Below, one piece after another: positions 1 through 13,194 of a stretch of 64,000 nt of DNA. The first letter of the stretch is position 1; each line of letters starts with the position of its first letter. The DNA lies in the NCBI GenBank assembly GCA_963969365.1, contig OZ017753.1, positions 62,001-126,000 on the forward strand. The letters run 5' to 3'. The position numbers were made by a program, and so were the translations under genes. The stretch is from Asterochloris sp. CNOR1. Taxonomy: Eukaryota; Chlorophyta; Trebouxiophyceae; Trebouxiales; Trebouxiaceae. The notes below the pieces were generated by a model. That model had not been told where the DNA came from. It was given only the letters and a program-made list of their open reading frames with translations, and did no database searches.

Positions 1-3000
1 ATAAGACCAACACCACCCACCGGGTGGCACTGGGCGCCTTCACTCAGGGCACCAAGCAGGTGGCGCTCTATGACACCCCCGGCATTGTGAGCCCCAGGTG
101 AGAGAAAGCAATGTACTCTCACACTCGCAGCTACTGGAGCCTGCATGCTTGGTTGGCTTTCAGAGGGTGCGGTAGCTCTTCTTTTTCAGGCATGTGAGCT
201 GCTGGCTGTGAGGCAGCGCTCATGCCCAGCACCATCAGTTGCAGGTGAGTGGAGCAACAGCACTCTCACAGACATAAAGCCAGATGCCTTCGTGTTGGCA
301 CCTGCCGCAACGGGTGCAGCGCAGCAAGCAGCTGCCGCGCTGGCGGCTGCAGAGGACCTCGATGGCATTGACTGCAACCCCGGCCTGTGGGTGTTGGTCT
401 GCCTACTGGCGGCTCTTGAGGGTGTTCTTCTGCCATGCAGGCAGTACCGGGACATGGGGCACGAGGCCAACGTCAAGTCGGCCTGGTCAACAGCTGGCAA
501 CTGCGACATGATCATGTTCATTGTTGATGCCCATCGTCAGGTGAGCTGCCCTCTGTGCAGGCTTGGTCAGCTGGTGTGGGCCAGGCCGGCAGTCATGCTT
601 GCCCAGATTGAGTCCCGAATGAGGCTGGGTGGCCACTTCTGAAGTCTAAGTGCAGGCAGCACACAGATCATCCTGGCCACGTGTTAGGGCTGTCCCCTTG
701 CGTGCTCTGCGGCAGAGCTCACATGTTGCTCCAAGATGTTGTGCCGCGCAACATTTTGCTTAAAACATGTTGGCTGCAACGTCTTCTACATGCGGCAGCA
801 TGATGCACCAGGCGCAAAAATCTGCGCAGGCCACTTATGCAGCCTGGCTCCAGAGCAACATGAGAAATTCCTACTTGTCCTGAATGGAGTAGATGCACTG
901 CTCACTGCTCTGCCTGTGTTCTGTGCAGGTCGTGCAGCCCGACCCTAGGGTGACCCGCTTGGTGGAGGAGCTGAGCAACTCCCTCAAACGGGAGGCAGAG
1001 CTGCCTGAGGGGGACCAGATTCCTGCCGTCCTGGTCCTGAACAAGGTCTGCTGCAACAGTTTGCTGTCAGCTGAGTCCAAGCATGGCAGGACTGTTAGGA
1101 GCCTCACACATTGCAGAGGGTTTGCTGTACAGTGTAAAGCTGCATGGTGCGTTCTACGACCCGGTCTTGAGTCAGAATCCTGCAATGCAGTCTGACGCAA
1201 GGAGGCGCGCTCCCGTCCTCAACCAGGTTCGAGTCCTGCATCCTGCAAAGGGCAGCAATGCATAAGGATGTGGTTGAGGCTGCTGAGGACTTCCCACTGC
1301 CAAGCAATGGCATGCACACATATGTAAAAATTTCAGCGTACATGTCTACCATGGTTGCCCCACAGCCAGGCGAGTCCCCACCACAACAGCATCCATGCAA
1401 TTGCGCTGCAGATGAACCCTTCCGCAGATTCTGATGGCTCTGCCCTTGATAGCATCTCATGTCCTGCGCCAGCAACAGGCAGACATGCCACGCCCCTCTG
1501 TAGGCGTGCCTCAACATCCCATGTCCTGCTGGGGTTATGCAAGGACAAGTCTGGCACAGTGGCATGCAGCTGGTAATGCTGCCCATGAAGGGGGGTCACG
1601 ATTGCAGATTCATAGATCTGCCCCGGCTGCCGTCAACACATTTTGCAGGCTCCCAGCTTTGGCCCCTTTCAGCATTTTCATCTCTGGGCACAGCTGGGGC
1701 ATGCCCTCGCATCAGCATCCTACACAGGCCTGCCCAACTCAGAGGCAATGCAAGCAGCCACACACGTCATTCTGCGCCTCCTGGTCTTCAGAGGGGCTGC
1801 ACATGCTGCACCTGCTGAAATGCATGCTGCAGAGGTCCGCTCCCTGCTTCTCTGGCGCACTGATTGGCGCAACTCCTGGCTGCAGGCGACCATGCTGCAT
1901 GTTCCAGCTGCAGAGGCGCTGCAACATCCCACCACGCTTCGCGGCATGTCAGGAAAGCTATATAAAAACAGTCCACATGGTGCTGGACACTGCATGCATT
2001 CACGCTGCACTCCATGGCTGCAGGTGGACATGCTGCGCATGGAAGGGCGCTCCGGCATGAAGGAGCAGGCCCTGCGCCTGTGCGAGCAGTTCAACGCGAT
2101 GCACAAGTTCGAGGGCAGCTTCTGGGTGTCCGCCACGCGAGCCTCCGGCGTCCAGAAGCTCAAAGACGACCTCTTGTCAAGGTCAGCAGGTTGTGACGGG
2201 GCGCTGTTCTGGGGAGTCCCCCTCCCTCAGGCTGCAAACAAGGGTTGTGTAAGGGGCAGAACCCCTGCAACTGCCATTTGAGCAGCTGTTGATGAGCATT
2301 TTGGCAGCCTGCCAGCTGTGCCTGGGGTGTCCAGGAGCTGAAGGGACCACCTCCCTCTACAGGTCAGCATCTCGGAATGGTCTCATCGTGGGAAACTTCT
2401 CTGCCTCAGGCTGCAAATAAGGACCTGCGAATGGCACCACCTCTGCATGTGCCGCGTGAGCAAATAGAGGGGAGGATGGTGACAGCCAGCCAGCTGCGCC
2501 CCAGGCGTTCACAAATCCTTGGCCGGCTGCCGGCATCCTACCTTGCTAGGTCAAGACGTCTCCGTCATGAACTGCATGAAGAGTGTTATGCAGAGCAGTG
2601 GCAGTGCTGCCCTCCTCCTGCTTGTAATAACCCCCTTCACTGCACCTTCACAAGAATCATCTCCTGCATTTGCACTGCAGTAGATACCCTGTTAGACTCA
2701 GCAAGGCCACCGCCCCGCAGCGCTGAATCCAAAAGTGGCCACTGCTGCAAGTGCACTCTCAATGGGAGCTCCTGTCGGCCTCGGCAAGGGCTGCCCCTCA
2801 GCATTGAGCCCTTTGGCCACTGCTGCAGGTGCACCCCCGGGGAATGGACGCTGTCAGCCCACGAGACCACCGACCTGACAGTGACGCAGCTGGCGCGGGA
2901 GGTGGTACGCGAGAAGATCTTCCGCTACACTCAGCAGGTGACCTTCCTGGCCTACAAGTGGCTTGTAGCGGCAGTGTGACTGGTGTGGCTTAGCATGTGC

Positions 3001-4082
3001 AAATTGCATGTCCAAGAAGCTGCTATGACCCTCACAAGCCATCTTAGAGTGCCGTGTAACTTTCACAGCAGGATGCCTGGGCCTGCAGCGTGAGGCTCAG
3101 CATGAAAACCTCAACTTCCTTATGTGTCACGGTTGTGACCCACATCAGCCCATCTCGACTGTTCTCTGTGTGTCACAGCATCACCCTGGTTCTGCTGTGC
3201 CCTGCAAGAGGTGCCCTATGAGACACCGTGACCCTTACCAGCCATTGAGGCTGCTTTCTGTGTATCGCAGCAGTGACCTGGTCCTGTCGTGACTTGCAGG
3301 AAGTTCCATATGAGACGCGGGTGCAGCCAATCTCTTTCAAGCAGCTGCGCAGCGGGGACTGGCGTATTGAACAGGATGTCCTAGTCCCATCTGAGGAGGT
3401 GGGTCGCAAAGCAAAGCGCCTTCTTGATGGTGCCCACTTGTATGGTTAGAAAGGTTTTTAATTTACTCGTGGTCGCTGTCTGTGATGCTCTGGAGCCCTT
3501 CATATGAGGTGATGGGGTGAGTAGAGCTGAGGCAGTGTCCTGCTGTTGGGCCGCATTAAGCAGGGCATGGCAGCCTCTGCGCCAGGCAGGTCTGTTAGTA
3601 AGCATGTGGGGAGAGGCGGCCTCTGAGAAGCAAATGAGAAGCTGGGGGCACACTTGCTTCAGATGGCATTGCACTTGAGCAGGTCATATGGTATGACGCC
3701 CTTTTCCAGATCTCCTCACCCAGGGGCTTCTGCACTGCAAGAAAACCTTACCCTACATCAAACCATCAAATCTGACTCCCTCGTTGCCCTGCCTGTAGTC
3801 ACCAAAAATCGTAACTGCCTTCAAATGTTCAGTCCTTCCTGGGCACATTTCATTCCGCTAGTGCAGAAAGTGGTTTTGTCGTTGTGCACGAGGCCCATGG
3901 TACCAGCTGCTGACCTGAACCCGCAAAGAAGGAGTATGCCGCCCGTGCAGGTCAAGAAGATCATTGTTGGGCGTGGAGGCGTGGTCATCTCTACCATTGG
4001 CAAGGCTGCCCGCCTTGACCTGCAAGCCATGTACCGCCGCCCAGTGCACATCATTCTGACTGTCAGGGTTGATAAGAAGTGA
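1..4082 (+). CDS. Era-like GTPase, organellar ribosome assembly factor (5' partial)
   Basis: Seven exons fit in phase: 1-97 (cut by the window edge), 441-540, 929-1045, 2024-2181, 2829-2937, 3300-3398 and 3951-4082, with TGA at 4080-4082. The visible protein starts just after the P-loop. It shows the switch region KTNTTH, the G3 motif DTPG, the G4 motif NKVD split by the intron after 1045 (NK|VD), and a C-terminal KH domain with GRGGVVISTIGKAAR. The order GTPase then KH is diagnostic of Era. Bacterial Era and its mitochondrial and plastid relatives bind the 3' end of the small-subunit rRNA during ribosome assembly. KTNTT resembles plant ERL proteins more than bacterial Era, so an organellar location is likely, but the transit peptide lies outside the window. 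Family identity is firm; the organelle is inferred. Confidence 0.9.
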
Positions 4083-4827
4083 GGAGTCCTCAGCAGCAGC
4101 GCCCCCACACAGTTTTGTAGTGGCAGCACAAGACAGCTAGATGCTGGACCACCTGGCTTGTTTTTGTTCATAGGACTGCAGCGTTGCTTGCACTTTTATC
4201 TGGTTGGGCCGCAGTGAGTCAGTTGATGCTTGAGAACTCCATGAAGTAAACTTATGTGGTCTGCTGGTATTTCACCAGCAGCCTTGCAGTGGACTCTCTG
4301 CTGTCCAGATTCTGGTCTCATGTTGAGTGCAAATCTTTGCTGTGATGTTCAGATTGCTCAGCCTGATAGGGTGGGCCATAATGAATAACAACTTTGCCGG
4401 CCTCAGATGACAGTGACATTCAGGGTGTGTGCGTCTTGTCTTATGCTGCTGACTGGTACATATCACTAGGACAGGACTGGCATTGAGCCAAGTGCTCACA
4501 ACCTGCACGAAGGTGACCTCCAAGTGCAGCTGCCTTGCACTTTCTGGGGGCCATGTGAGTGAATCCCTTGGCCAGGAACTTTGTTCACGTCCTTCACACT
4601 TGCAAGCTTTTGTAACACATTTCAATGGCAAGGACTTCCCCTTCCAAAGTGGTGCCAATGATTTCACTCGACTGGTGATCTGTGTGCTAGAGTAAAGGGG
4701 ACATTCACTGACATCAATGAATGGTCTACAGTGCTTAGAGCAAGTCTAGCCACTTTCAGAGCTTCAGCTACACATACAGGGGCAGGAGGGAAGACATAAA
4801 AGGAAGGGCTGAGGCATGATGGAGCCA
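4083..4827. other. Convergent intergenic region between the Era-like and ZNF598-like genes
   Basis: No exon-like coding was found on either strand. The region should hold both 3' UTRs. A TGTAA motif at 4611-4615 on the + strand matches the chlorophyte poly(A) signal and lies about 530 nt after the Era-like stop. I saw no convincing mirrored signal for the minus-strand gene. Confidence 0.5.
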
Positions 4828-7800
4828 TCACTTCCTGAAGGAAGCCTTTAAGGCCCGCTCCTGCTGCGTCAGGGCAGAGGGCCCACTGCTGCCCCAGGCT
4901 CCTTTAGAGGCCACAGCTCTGCCAGGGGCATCTGACTTCCGTGTCCAAACATTCTGGGGCTTGACCTGATGCCCCCCAGCAGTGTCCAGCCAGTTCTGGG
5001 TTGCTGTAGCGTCCCCACCTGCGAGGCCACAGAATGTTTTTGCAGGAAAATGAGTTGTTGCACTGCAAACCTCTGCGTGAGGCCTCTTAGGTTCTGTTCG
5101 CCAGCAGAGGCTGCAACGGGTCTGTATGCCTGCTGCGCTGAGTTGCTGTGGCACAGCCTAGCAGCAGTCTGGGCTGCAAGAGTGATAGGTGCAGCGACAC
5201 TTTGAACAGAGTTGTCAGGACTGGAGCACCAACACTTCAGGGGAGCCTGGTCGCTGCAGTGCACTGCCTTGAGGTGAGTTCTTGTCTGGCCACACCTGTG
5301 AGTCGCAACCGCTCAAACTTGGGGACCTTCTTGCCCTTGCCCTTCCCCTTGCTGTTTGCTGCATCGGACGCGGCTGCTGCCGCTGCCTCGGCTCGGTCTG
5401 CAGCATCGGCCACAGCTATGGCCTCTGCTGCCTCTCGCGCCGCAGCGGTGGCTCGCGCTATGGCTTCGCTGCCTGCCTTCGATTGCTCACAATTTTCACA
5501 GGCTCCCTCCTGCAGCCACGGACGCAATCAAGCACAGTGCTTGACATCTTCACGTTCAGGGGTCCCTGATACGCGGCTTTCATGCAAGGTAGCCAGTGAC
5601 AGGAGGCAGACGATACAGACTGTGTGTCATGCTGCAAGCCTTGTGATGATGCAGCCTTTGTTCCACCAACAGGTAAACCCCACAGCTGCAGGAAATAGCC
5701 TCATGCTTGCTGGCCACACCACACAGCAGCCTCAGGCTGCAGCAAGCTAGACCATGTCAACAGCAAAGCCAAGCTGGAAATGAGATTCATATTGCTTTAT
5801 GGTTCACAGCCTGCTCACCCTGTGGGAGGCTGGTGTGGCTGCACACCTGACACAGCAATGCCTGGTTCACTGCAAGCATGGCCTGCTCACCTGTGGGGCA
5901 TTGATGCGGCTGCACACAGCACACATCCATGCGTGGTTCTGCGTTGCTTGCTCCACAGCTGCCAGCGCAGCCTCAGGCGGGACCCAGCTCCCATTGGCCG
6001 CCTGCAGGAGCACAAGGAGCCTGAATCAAGGGCCAATCAGCCCCAACCAGCAGTCTGGCAAACACGCCCGCCATGCTCCTCATGATGGGCGCCCAAATAT
6101 TGCTTGAAGCAGGAGGCCAAGCGTGTGCAGGGCCACTGCTGATCGTGCAGGCCTTCCACAGCATTTGCAAAAACCATCTGCCATGTCAGAACTTGGACTT
6201 TTTCAAAGCATGAGTCACCAGAAGCCAGCAAGGTGCACGATGCTGCAGCAGAATGCTGACCAGCTGCCACATCCTCACGGCAAGTTGGTGGCAGGCAGTA
6301 GGGTTCCGCAACACATGCTGCCCCCGCCTCACCTCAGTGCTGCACCCCTCCGCAAAGGTGTCGCTGTGGGCCTGGAGGAGCCCCGCTCGCCGCTCTGCAT
6401 CTGGGCACAGCGCGGCCAGCTCCGGCGCGAGGGCAGCCAGCTCCAGGCGCACTGCGCTCGCGTGCAGCTCGGCCGGCGTCAGCTGCCCGTGCAGGAACTC
6501 GGCTGTCTGCTGCTTGAAGCGGGCAAAGGCCTCTGGCGCCAGGCGGCCTCGCATCTTCTCAATCAGGGCCTGCAGAGGGTGCATCCAGAAATGCCTGGCA
6601 TGGTGGCGATGGACAGCTCCGTGCCAATGAAGGAAGTATATGACGGCAAAAGGGCAAACCAACATCGTCCATTTTACGTGCTTCATCAGAAACAAAACAG
6701 AGGCAGTGAGAGATGCTGCATCCTTGCCATCAGGGAGAGCAGAGCATGCAGCAAAAAGTGCCTGGCGTGGCAGCAGGAGTGCCTAGCATGCTGACGATGG
6801 ACACCAGGCTCTTCACATGCAAGGGAGCAGTGGTGCTGCAGCAACTTGACACTTGAGATCTCATGCATCAGAGCTGCACCTGATTGGCTGTGTTCATCCT
6901 CTCAAGAGAGGCCGATAACCACCTGACATTCCTCCACCTGCACCTGCCCTGCCTTCCTGCCCTCATCTTGATGGCTGGCTTCAGCGCCTCAGAGAGGCCA
7001 TCCACAATGCGATTCACAATCTGACACACCTCGAATCTGTGCCTGCCCTGCTTTGCTGCCCTCACCTTATTGGCTGCCTTCAGAGCCTCAGAGGGGCCAC
7101 CGACAACCTGAGGAACTTCTGCCTGCGCCTGCCCCGCTTTTCTACCGCGTTGAGCGCCAGCGGCTGCCTGTGGCGACGCTGCCTGTCTGCCGGGGCCTCC
7201 CAGCGCCGGGAAGTCCTCCAGGGCCGGGGGCCGCCCGTTACCAGCTGCGGCGGGCGCTGCAGAGGCGGCTGGCCTCCTTGCGGCCCTGCCGTATGCTGCA
7301 GGGCGTGCCTGCTCTCCCCCTGAGGCGGCCCCAGAGCTGGCCCAGCGGTCCTTCTGCGCCTGTCGGGGGCCCTCCTGCTGACTAGGTGCCCTGCAGATCA
7401 ACACAGTGTATGCTGGCATTGGCACAACTTTGTCCTGACCAGCAGTCAGGACTTCGACATGAAGGCGTCCCGGTATGTGCGCCACACTGCCAATGACTGG
7501 ACTGCTTGGAAACAAGTGAGCCTCCGACCTGACGGGCAGACCACCGCGAGTTGCCAAAGCAGACCAAGCATGCCACAGCCAGGCTCCTGCTAGCTCATTG
7601 TGCGCAGAGGAGACTGCTGCAACTGGTTGCTGGGAGCGCAGGGTAGGCTGTTTGGCCTGATGGGGATGCCCAGCGAGCCCCTGTGAGATGAGGCATGCTG
7701 CACGTTTATGCAGAGCATTGCATGAGGCCTCTGAAGCACACAGGGACGCAGCCCCCAGGACCAGACTTTGTGAAGACATCAACTAGACCGAGTCCGTTCA

Positions 7801-10800
7801 GGGGCAGCCGCTATACCACCTGCTTGCTGGAAGAGCGGGGTAGGCTTCTTGCCCTGCTGGTGAGGCACCAGCGAGGCCCTCACCATCGCTGGGTCCTGCC
7901 ACCTCAGCATCGGATGCTGAGGCCTCGGCCTCCGACAGGTTCTGCCAGCTGGCAACACGAGGCTGCAGGGATGCAAGGACTGGCTCAGAGAAACCTACTC
8001 TAGCAGCTCTTGCAGCAGTTCAAGGCTTTTGAAGCCGAACACTTGGGCAGGAGGATGCTGGTGGCAGCGCATATAGGAGGGGTGTCGCAGCCAGGGACGC
8101 CGCTAGAGGTATCTAGAAGTGGCATGAACAGGGTGGAGCAGCAAGCAGCCCCAACTGCCTGTCTTTTGCAGCAATGTATGGCCATCGATCTCAGGAACAA
8201 CATGCATGAGGAAGGGCGAGTCACAGCCGCTGTGGCAGCGGGCACTGCTGTGGCGGAGGGGCCCGCCTGCGCAGCGCTGCCAGGCTGCTGCTCCTAGCAC
8301 CATACCATACATGAGGCAGGGCGACTCACAGCTGTTGTGGCAACAGGCGCTGCCGAGGGGCCTGCCTGTGCGGCGCTGCTGGGCCGCTGCCGCGGTTCTG
8401 GATGGCCCCCAAGGGCAGGGTAGTGCTCAGCGGGCTGCCGCGGGGGCTGCTGCGCTGCCGGCGGCTGCGCCGGCGGCCCTGCAGGGCGTGTGGCTGCGCC
8501 GCCGCCCAGGGCTGGGTAGGCTTCCTGCCGCGCCTGGGGCTCCTGGCTTCGCTCCTGCGTCCGCTGCTTGGCGCGCTGCTTCCTGCTCTTGGGCTTGGAC
8601 CCTGCAGCACGACATGCAAAGTGACTGTCTGAGCGCAGCTGGCGGCTGCTCAAGGTTGGGGAGATGCGAGCCATGGCATGTGAGCTCAGACGTTTGTGAC
8701 ATTTTGCTGGAAGCCAGTGGGATGCAGGCTGTGGCATGCAAATGAGTGGCTTTCCGAGCGCAGCATGCTGCCACAAACAGTCACTGCTCCCTGCTTGTTG
8801 GCCCCGCCCCGCCCCCTCAGGGCTCAATGCACAGCTTCTCACTCAGCCATCCCCTGTGGACACCTGGAAGAGCAGGGAAGTCCTCTGCTGCCAGGCCCCC
8901 CCCGCCAGCGCCGTGGTCCCTGCCAGCCCACTGCCCAGAGGTCACTGCTGCAAGGCCGGCGCCACCTGCTGCCGGGAAGGCCTCGTCGGAGAGATGGGAC
9001 CGGGCGGCGCCATTGTCCCCCTGAAATAAGGCAAGCAGCACCCTGGCAAGACACCGCACTGTATATGATGCAGCGGTGCACCTGGCTGTGCCTGCTGGCG
9101 CATCGCCTGGGACTGTGAAGAGGACGGCCAGAGACCATTGCAGAGCTGGACACGGGCAGCAATGAGGCCAATGAAACAGGATAGGGCACCAAACAGTGTC
9201 TGCCCTGATTGGGCACGGCAGGGCCTGGAACTGAGGCAGCTAAATGCCCCACTGAGCACGGCAACAGGGCCTCAGTTTGCATGGGAAAAGTTGCGTGACC
9301 AGTGTGCTGCTGTCTGACATTGCTGCAGCAGCAGCGCGTTAGGTCAGTTGTGCTTGCATGTATGCTGCAGCTTGCTGCATGTTGATGTGTCTCCTTAAAG
9401 AAGGTCATGACAACAAGAGACAGTCTTCCTCTGATAGATGCTGAGCAAGCAACTCAAGGAGTCATGCTGAGCAAAGACAGTGCGGTTCACAAACATGCTA
9501 AGGGTGCAGCCACGTGGACCGCAGACCAAGGACCACTTCAATTGTGCAAAGCACTAAGACGAAGCGTGGCCAGGTGGTCTGTCAGCTTGCTACACAAAAG
9601 TGTGCTGAGCACAGCGCACCATGGAGCCACATGTCTGCGCACCTGTGGCCCTCTTACAGCTGACTCCCTCAGAGCTGCCTCAGTGTTGGCGCTGTCCATG
9701 CTGTTGGCAATGGCAGCATTGAGGGCATGCCCCTCTGCCACGGCGGGCTGGGGGTATCCGCGTCGCGCAAAGCGCGAGCGCACCCCGCCAGAGCCACCAA
9801 TCGTGATGCCGCTTTGATGTGCGTCCACCTGCCGCTGCTCCTCGGCTGACCGGTTGTACTGCAGGCAGTGAGCAGGCAAAACTCTTTGAACTCAGGACTG
9901 TGCTTCAGGCAGACAGGACTGAAGAGTTGGGACATCAGCCGCTAAAGTGGTGAAGTTGCCGGCGGGAAACACACCAGCTGTGTGGCACATGCAAGCAGCC
10001 ACCCTTCAGCTCTCCAGTGGCATGTGGACTCTGGCCACATTGGCGCTGGCATTGGCAGTGAAGCAACTGGGTATTTGAAGGGACATGCGAAGTACAGAGA
10101 TAAGCAGCGGCACAAGTGAGAGCCAGACGAAGCCTCCAGCTCCTGCTGTTTGTGGAGGCAAAAGGGCACTATGTGCATGCTGCCAGGGCTTTGAAAGAAT
10201 TTGCCTGCTATGCATGGCTCTTGCAAAGCTCTGTCTGTTTCAAGCATGCGGCAGCTAGATTGCCTGAGCTGTCAGAGAGTGCCAATGCCCAGTCTCACCT
10301 GGATGGGGAGCTCTATGCGCCTGGCGGCCTTGCGCTCAGCTGACGACATGCCCTCTGGGTGCTGCTTGACCTGGTGCTGCCTGAGCTCTGGGGCTGATTC
10401 AAAAGCAGCATACTGCCTGTCGTCCAGCAGCAGGCAGTTTGAGTGCTCGCACAGGTGGTGCTCATGACGAAAGTGGTCTGCAGTGCACAGACCCAAACCA
10501 TGTCAGCAGCTGGTGCTCGAGGTGAATGCAGCCTCGTGGTCAAACGCATTTGCGACAAATTGCTGAGGTTGCAAGCAACCGGTGCAGAAGAGGCAGGTCA
10601 CACTTCTTGAAGCAACAAGTGAAAGTTGGGCAGTAGGCCCAGTGCCTAGAGGCTGCAGAACGCTGAGCGGCTGCCCAACCAGCACAGCCAACAGCATGTC
10701 ATAATGCATGCAAGGAATACAGGTCAAGGTGTGATAACCAACAAGAACCTGAACTGGCCCTGCCACCCTTGTAAGCTACCCCCTGACACCTGCACACGTG

Positions 10801-13194
10801 CCTGACAACCCATGCAGACCTAAGCAATACAACACGGGCGCTCACCTGCCAGCTCCTCCAGGTCCCGGTAGTAGACATATTTCTGGGGCTGCCGCCGCCG
10901 GCAGATGAAGCAGTGCTCATGCCGTGAGTGCATGTGCTGAAACAAGGCATTATCGTCATAGTGGTGCTGCCGGCAGAACCTGCGCGCCAGACATGGCGTT
11001 TGGAGTATGGCCTGCTTGAGGTCGATGCTGTTTGCTGGCAGGCATCGGTGTATGCGACTTTAACAGCGCTGTGCGAGCAGGGCTTTCGTCACGCACTTGT
11101 CACTCAAATTGCCATGCAGGGTGCGCTGGGCAAGGCACATCACGGATGCAGTGGCAGTCAGCGAACTTTGAAGACTGATATGGCTTTGATTCAGCAAAAG
11201 TGCTGTCCACAAGCATTTTCTCATCCCTCTGCCAATGGATCAGTGTGGCTCACAGCTGGCAGCAAAAATGTGGAAAGCTTGCCTGCACATTGGGTGGCCC
11301 TTAAATCCACTCTCAGCCATGGGCCCCTCAGTGTCGCCTGACTTCATGTGGTGCTTCAGGTCCTGGCTGCTGTACAACACCTGCTCACACAGGAACACCT
11401 GCACAGGCAAGAGTGCAATGTGTGGGGATGGCACGCCAGTGCAGCAGGCCAAGCAGCGCTGTGCATCTCGAATAGCTCACTTTTGCTGCAGGTGTCAAAC
11501 CATTTACGTGCAGGCAGCAATGAGCAGCGCTCTCGGTTGACCCTTGCAAGTGCAGCCAACAGGGTGCAGGCCCCCACAGCTGCTCCAATGTCTGATCCAG
11601 GCTGCAGACGAGCTCTACTGAGGCAGGCTGCATGCGCCCAACTGTAGACATTGCTGCCCCTGCTGAGCAAGACATAGACACGATGGCGCCAGCAGCAAAC
11701 ATTGGCCCAGCAGGGGCGGGCCTGGCAACCCCTGGGAGTGCAGCAGGTCCCTGACAGCTGACAGGCGCTCAATGCTCTGCCTGGGCATGCCAGATGCAGT
11801 TTGTGGCCCACCTTGTTGCAGACAGGCAAGTGCCCTCCCTCCAAGAGTCTGTACTTCCCCCAGTGTTTGTCTCAAGATACATACATAAACTTCACCAACA
11901 TTAGAACATGAGCAGATCAGAGTCATTGCAGCACCCAAAGTGACCTGCCATAGCAAGCCTGTGCTCCAGCAGCAGGCAGAGGTTGGCCACCCCAGCACCT
12001 GCTGACAGCAGGTACCACCCTGTGCTTCGGGTTGAGCCCACGCACCTTGCGGCCCTCCAGGCAGATGGGGCAGAACTGCAGGCCACGCTGGATCTGCAGC
12101 TGGCGCTTCAGGTCGTTCAGGCCCCTGAAACGCTGGGGGGTCCCGCCGCCCTCCAGCAGCGCGGGGTGGGTGTAGCTGCACAGCTCTCTGCAGGTAGGGG
12201 CGGGTGCACGTAAGCTTGGATGCGCAGCCAGCTGGCTGAAGCGATAACGGGTTGGGCCCATGTCACCCATGCCGGCGGTAGGACCAGGTGCAAAGCACTG
12301 TGTGGGGCAGCTGGTCACGATGGCGCTGGCTAAATGTTCAAATGGCGTCTGGTGGCGCAGGCTGGCTGCTGAGAGCTGCTGCTGGGTGGATGCGGGCTAC
12401 CAGGCAGGCTGACACCCTGTACCTGGCAGCACCTGTGCATGCAGCACGACAGTAGGCTTGGACCTTGGCTTGCCTGATCTCATTAAAGTGCTCCTGGTCG
12501 TCGAAGTATGCGTCTGCAGCTGAGAGGTACCACAGCTCCCTTGCCTTGCTCTTGGCCTGCACAGGCAGGCCACTGACTGCTTAGGAAGTTGCTTGCCCGG
12601 CAGACAGCATTCAGTGACTTTGTGGCCAGGAATGATGTGGCCTACAGCCATGGCATGCCGCTGGTCTGACCATGACATGCCACAGAGCAAAAGATCCAGT
12701 CAGATCAGACCGTCAATGTTTGAGTTAAACCATGGTTTCACGCGACCAGAATCGACTGTACCGGCGCTGCCTGAAGCTGCGTGCAGGCAGACGAGTGCTG
12801 CGACTATGCCCAGCTGCAGCTGAGCATGCCGGCAGCACGGAGTACAGCTCCGCAAAGGCAGACACAGGCACGTGGCCAGCAGAGCGGGAGCTAACATCAT
12901 CAATGCATCGCTTGGTGAATTGCAGGCGGCTGCATGCATGCACCATCTTGCAAAGACTGAAACTCAGCCTACCTTGAGCTCGGCAAAAGCATCGGCTGGT
13001 AGGGTGGCAGTGAAATCCCCCAGGAAGCGAGTGATCATGACAGTTGCATTGGCCTGCTGGCAGATGACGCAACGCTTGTCCTCCAGCACAAATCTTAGGC
13101 GCGTCGCACACTTGGAGCAGGCCTCCTTGTGGCCGCAGGGACCATACGCTACCCATGCCAGGGGCTCCGCGCACACTGCACAGCAGTCTTCCAT
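4828..13194 (-). CDS. ZNF598/Hel2-type RING and C2H2 zinc-finger E3 ubiquitin ligase
   Basis: Fourteen exons agree in phase: 13194-12973, 12556-12474, 12187-12046, 11398-11283, 10979-10846, 10477-10299, 9858-9658, 9020-8864, 8601-8330, 7962-7820, 7390-7066, 6569-6333, 5509-5296 and 5018-4828, giving about 871 residues (human ZNF598 is about 900). The N-terminus is a RING (CCAVC, GPCGH, CSKC, RCVIC). A run of C2H2-type fingers follows, with the family signatures AYFDDQEHF, CLEGRKVFLCEQ, HPMCRFC, HEHCFICRRR and HHLCEHSNC. A low-complexity tail carries repeated motifs of the form EDFPALGG or EAYPALP, then a helical segment and a conserved C-terminus around PQNVW. The family ubiquitinates small-subunit ribosomal proteins on collided ribosomes and starts ribosome quality control. 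The ATG at 13194 was chosen because it opens the RING; an in-frame ATG also exists at 13281. Introns after exons 2 and 4 have GC donors. Confidence 0.9.
6941..7098. repeat. Tandem duplication of an exon 3' end in the ZNF598-like gene
   Basis: Two copies of about 59 bp lie 99 bp apart (6941-6999 and 7040-7098). The right copy holds the real 3' end of exon 7390-7066 and its donor. The left copy lies in the following intron, still reads as a similar peptide on the minus strand (SEALKPAIK against SEALKAANK), and has its donor changed from GT to AT. Confidence 0.75.
8216..8383. repeat. Tandem duplication creating a possible extra exon in the ZNF598-like gene
   Basis: The 3' end of exon 8601-8330 plus its donor region is repeated about 105 bp away. 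On the minus strand the second copy could be read as an in-phase 69-nt exon, 8293-8225, coding a peptide close to the first copy (SAAQAGPS in both). It lies between a TAG acceptor and a GT donor. The gap between the two copies (8329-8294) is only 36 nt, which is very short for an intron, so use of this extra exon is doubtful. Confidence 0.7.

Noticed and set aside
145-642. Single long open frame in the Era-like gene region
   Set aside because: Only 441-540 matches Era; the rest is intron that happens to lack stops.
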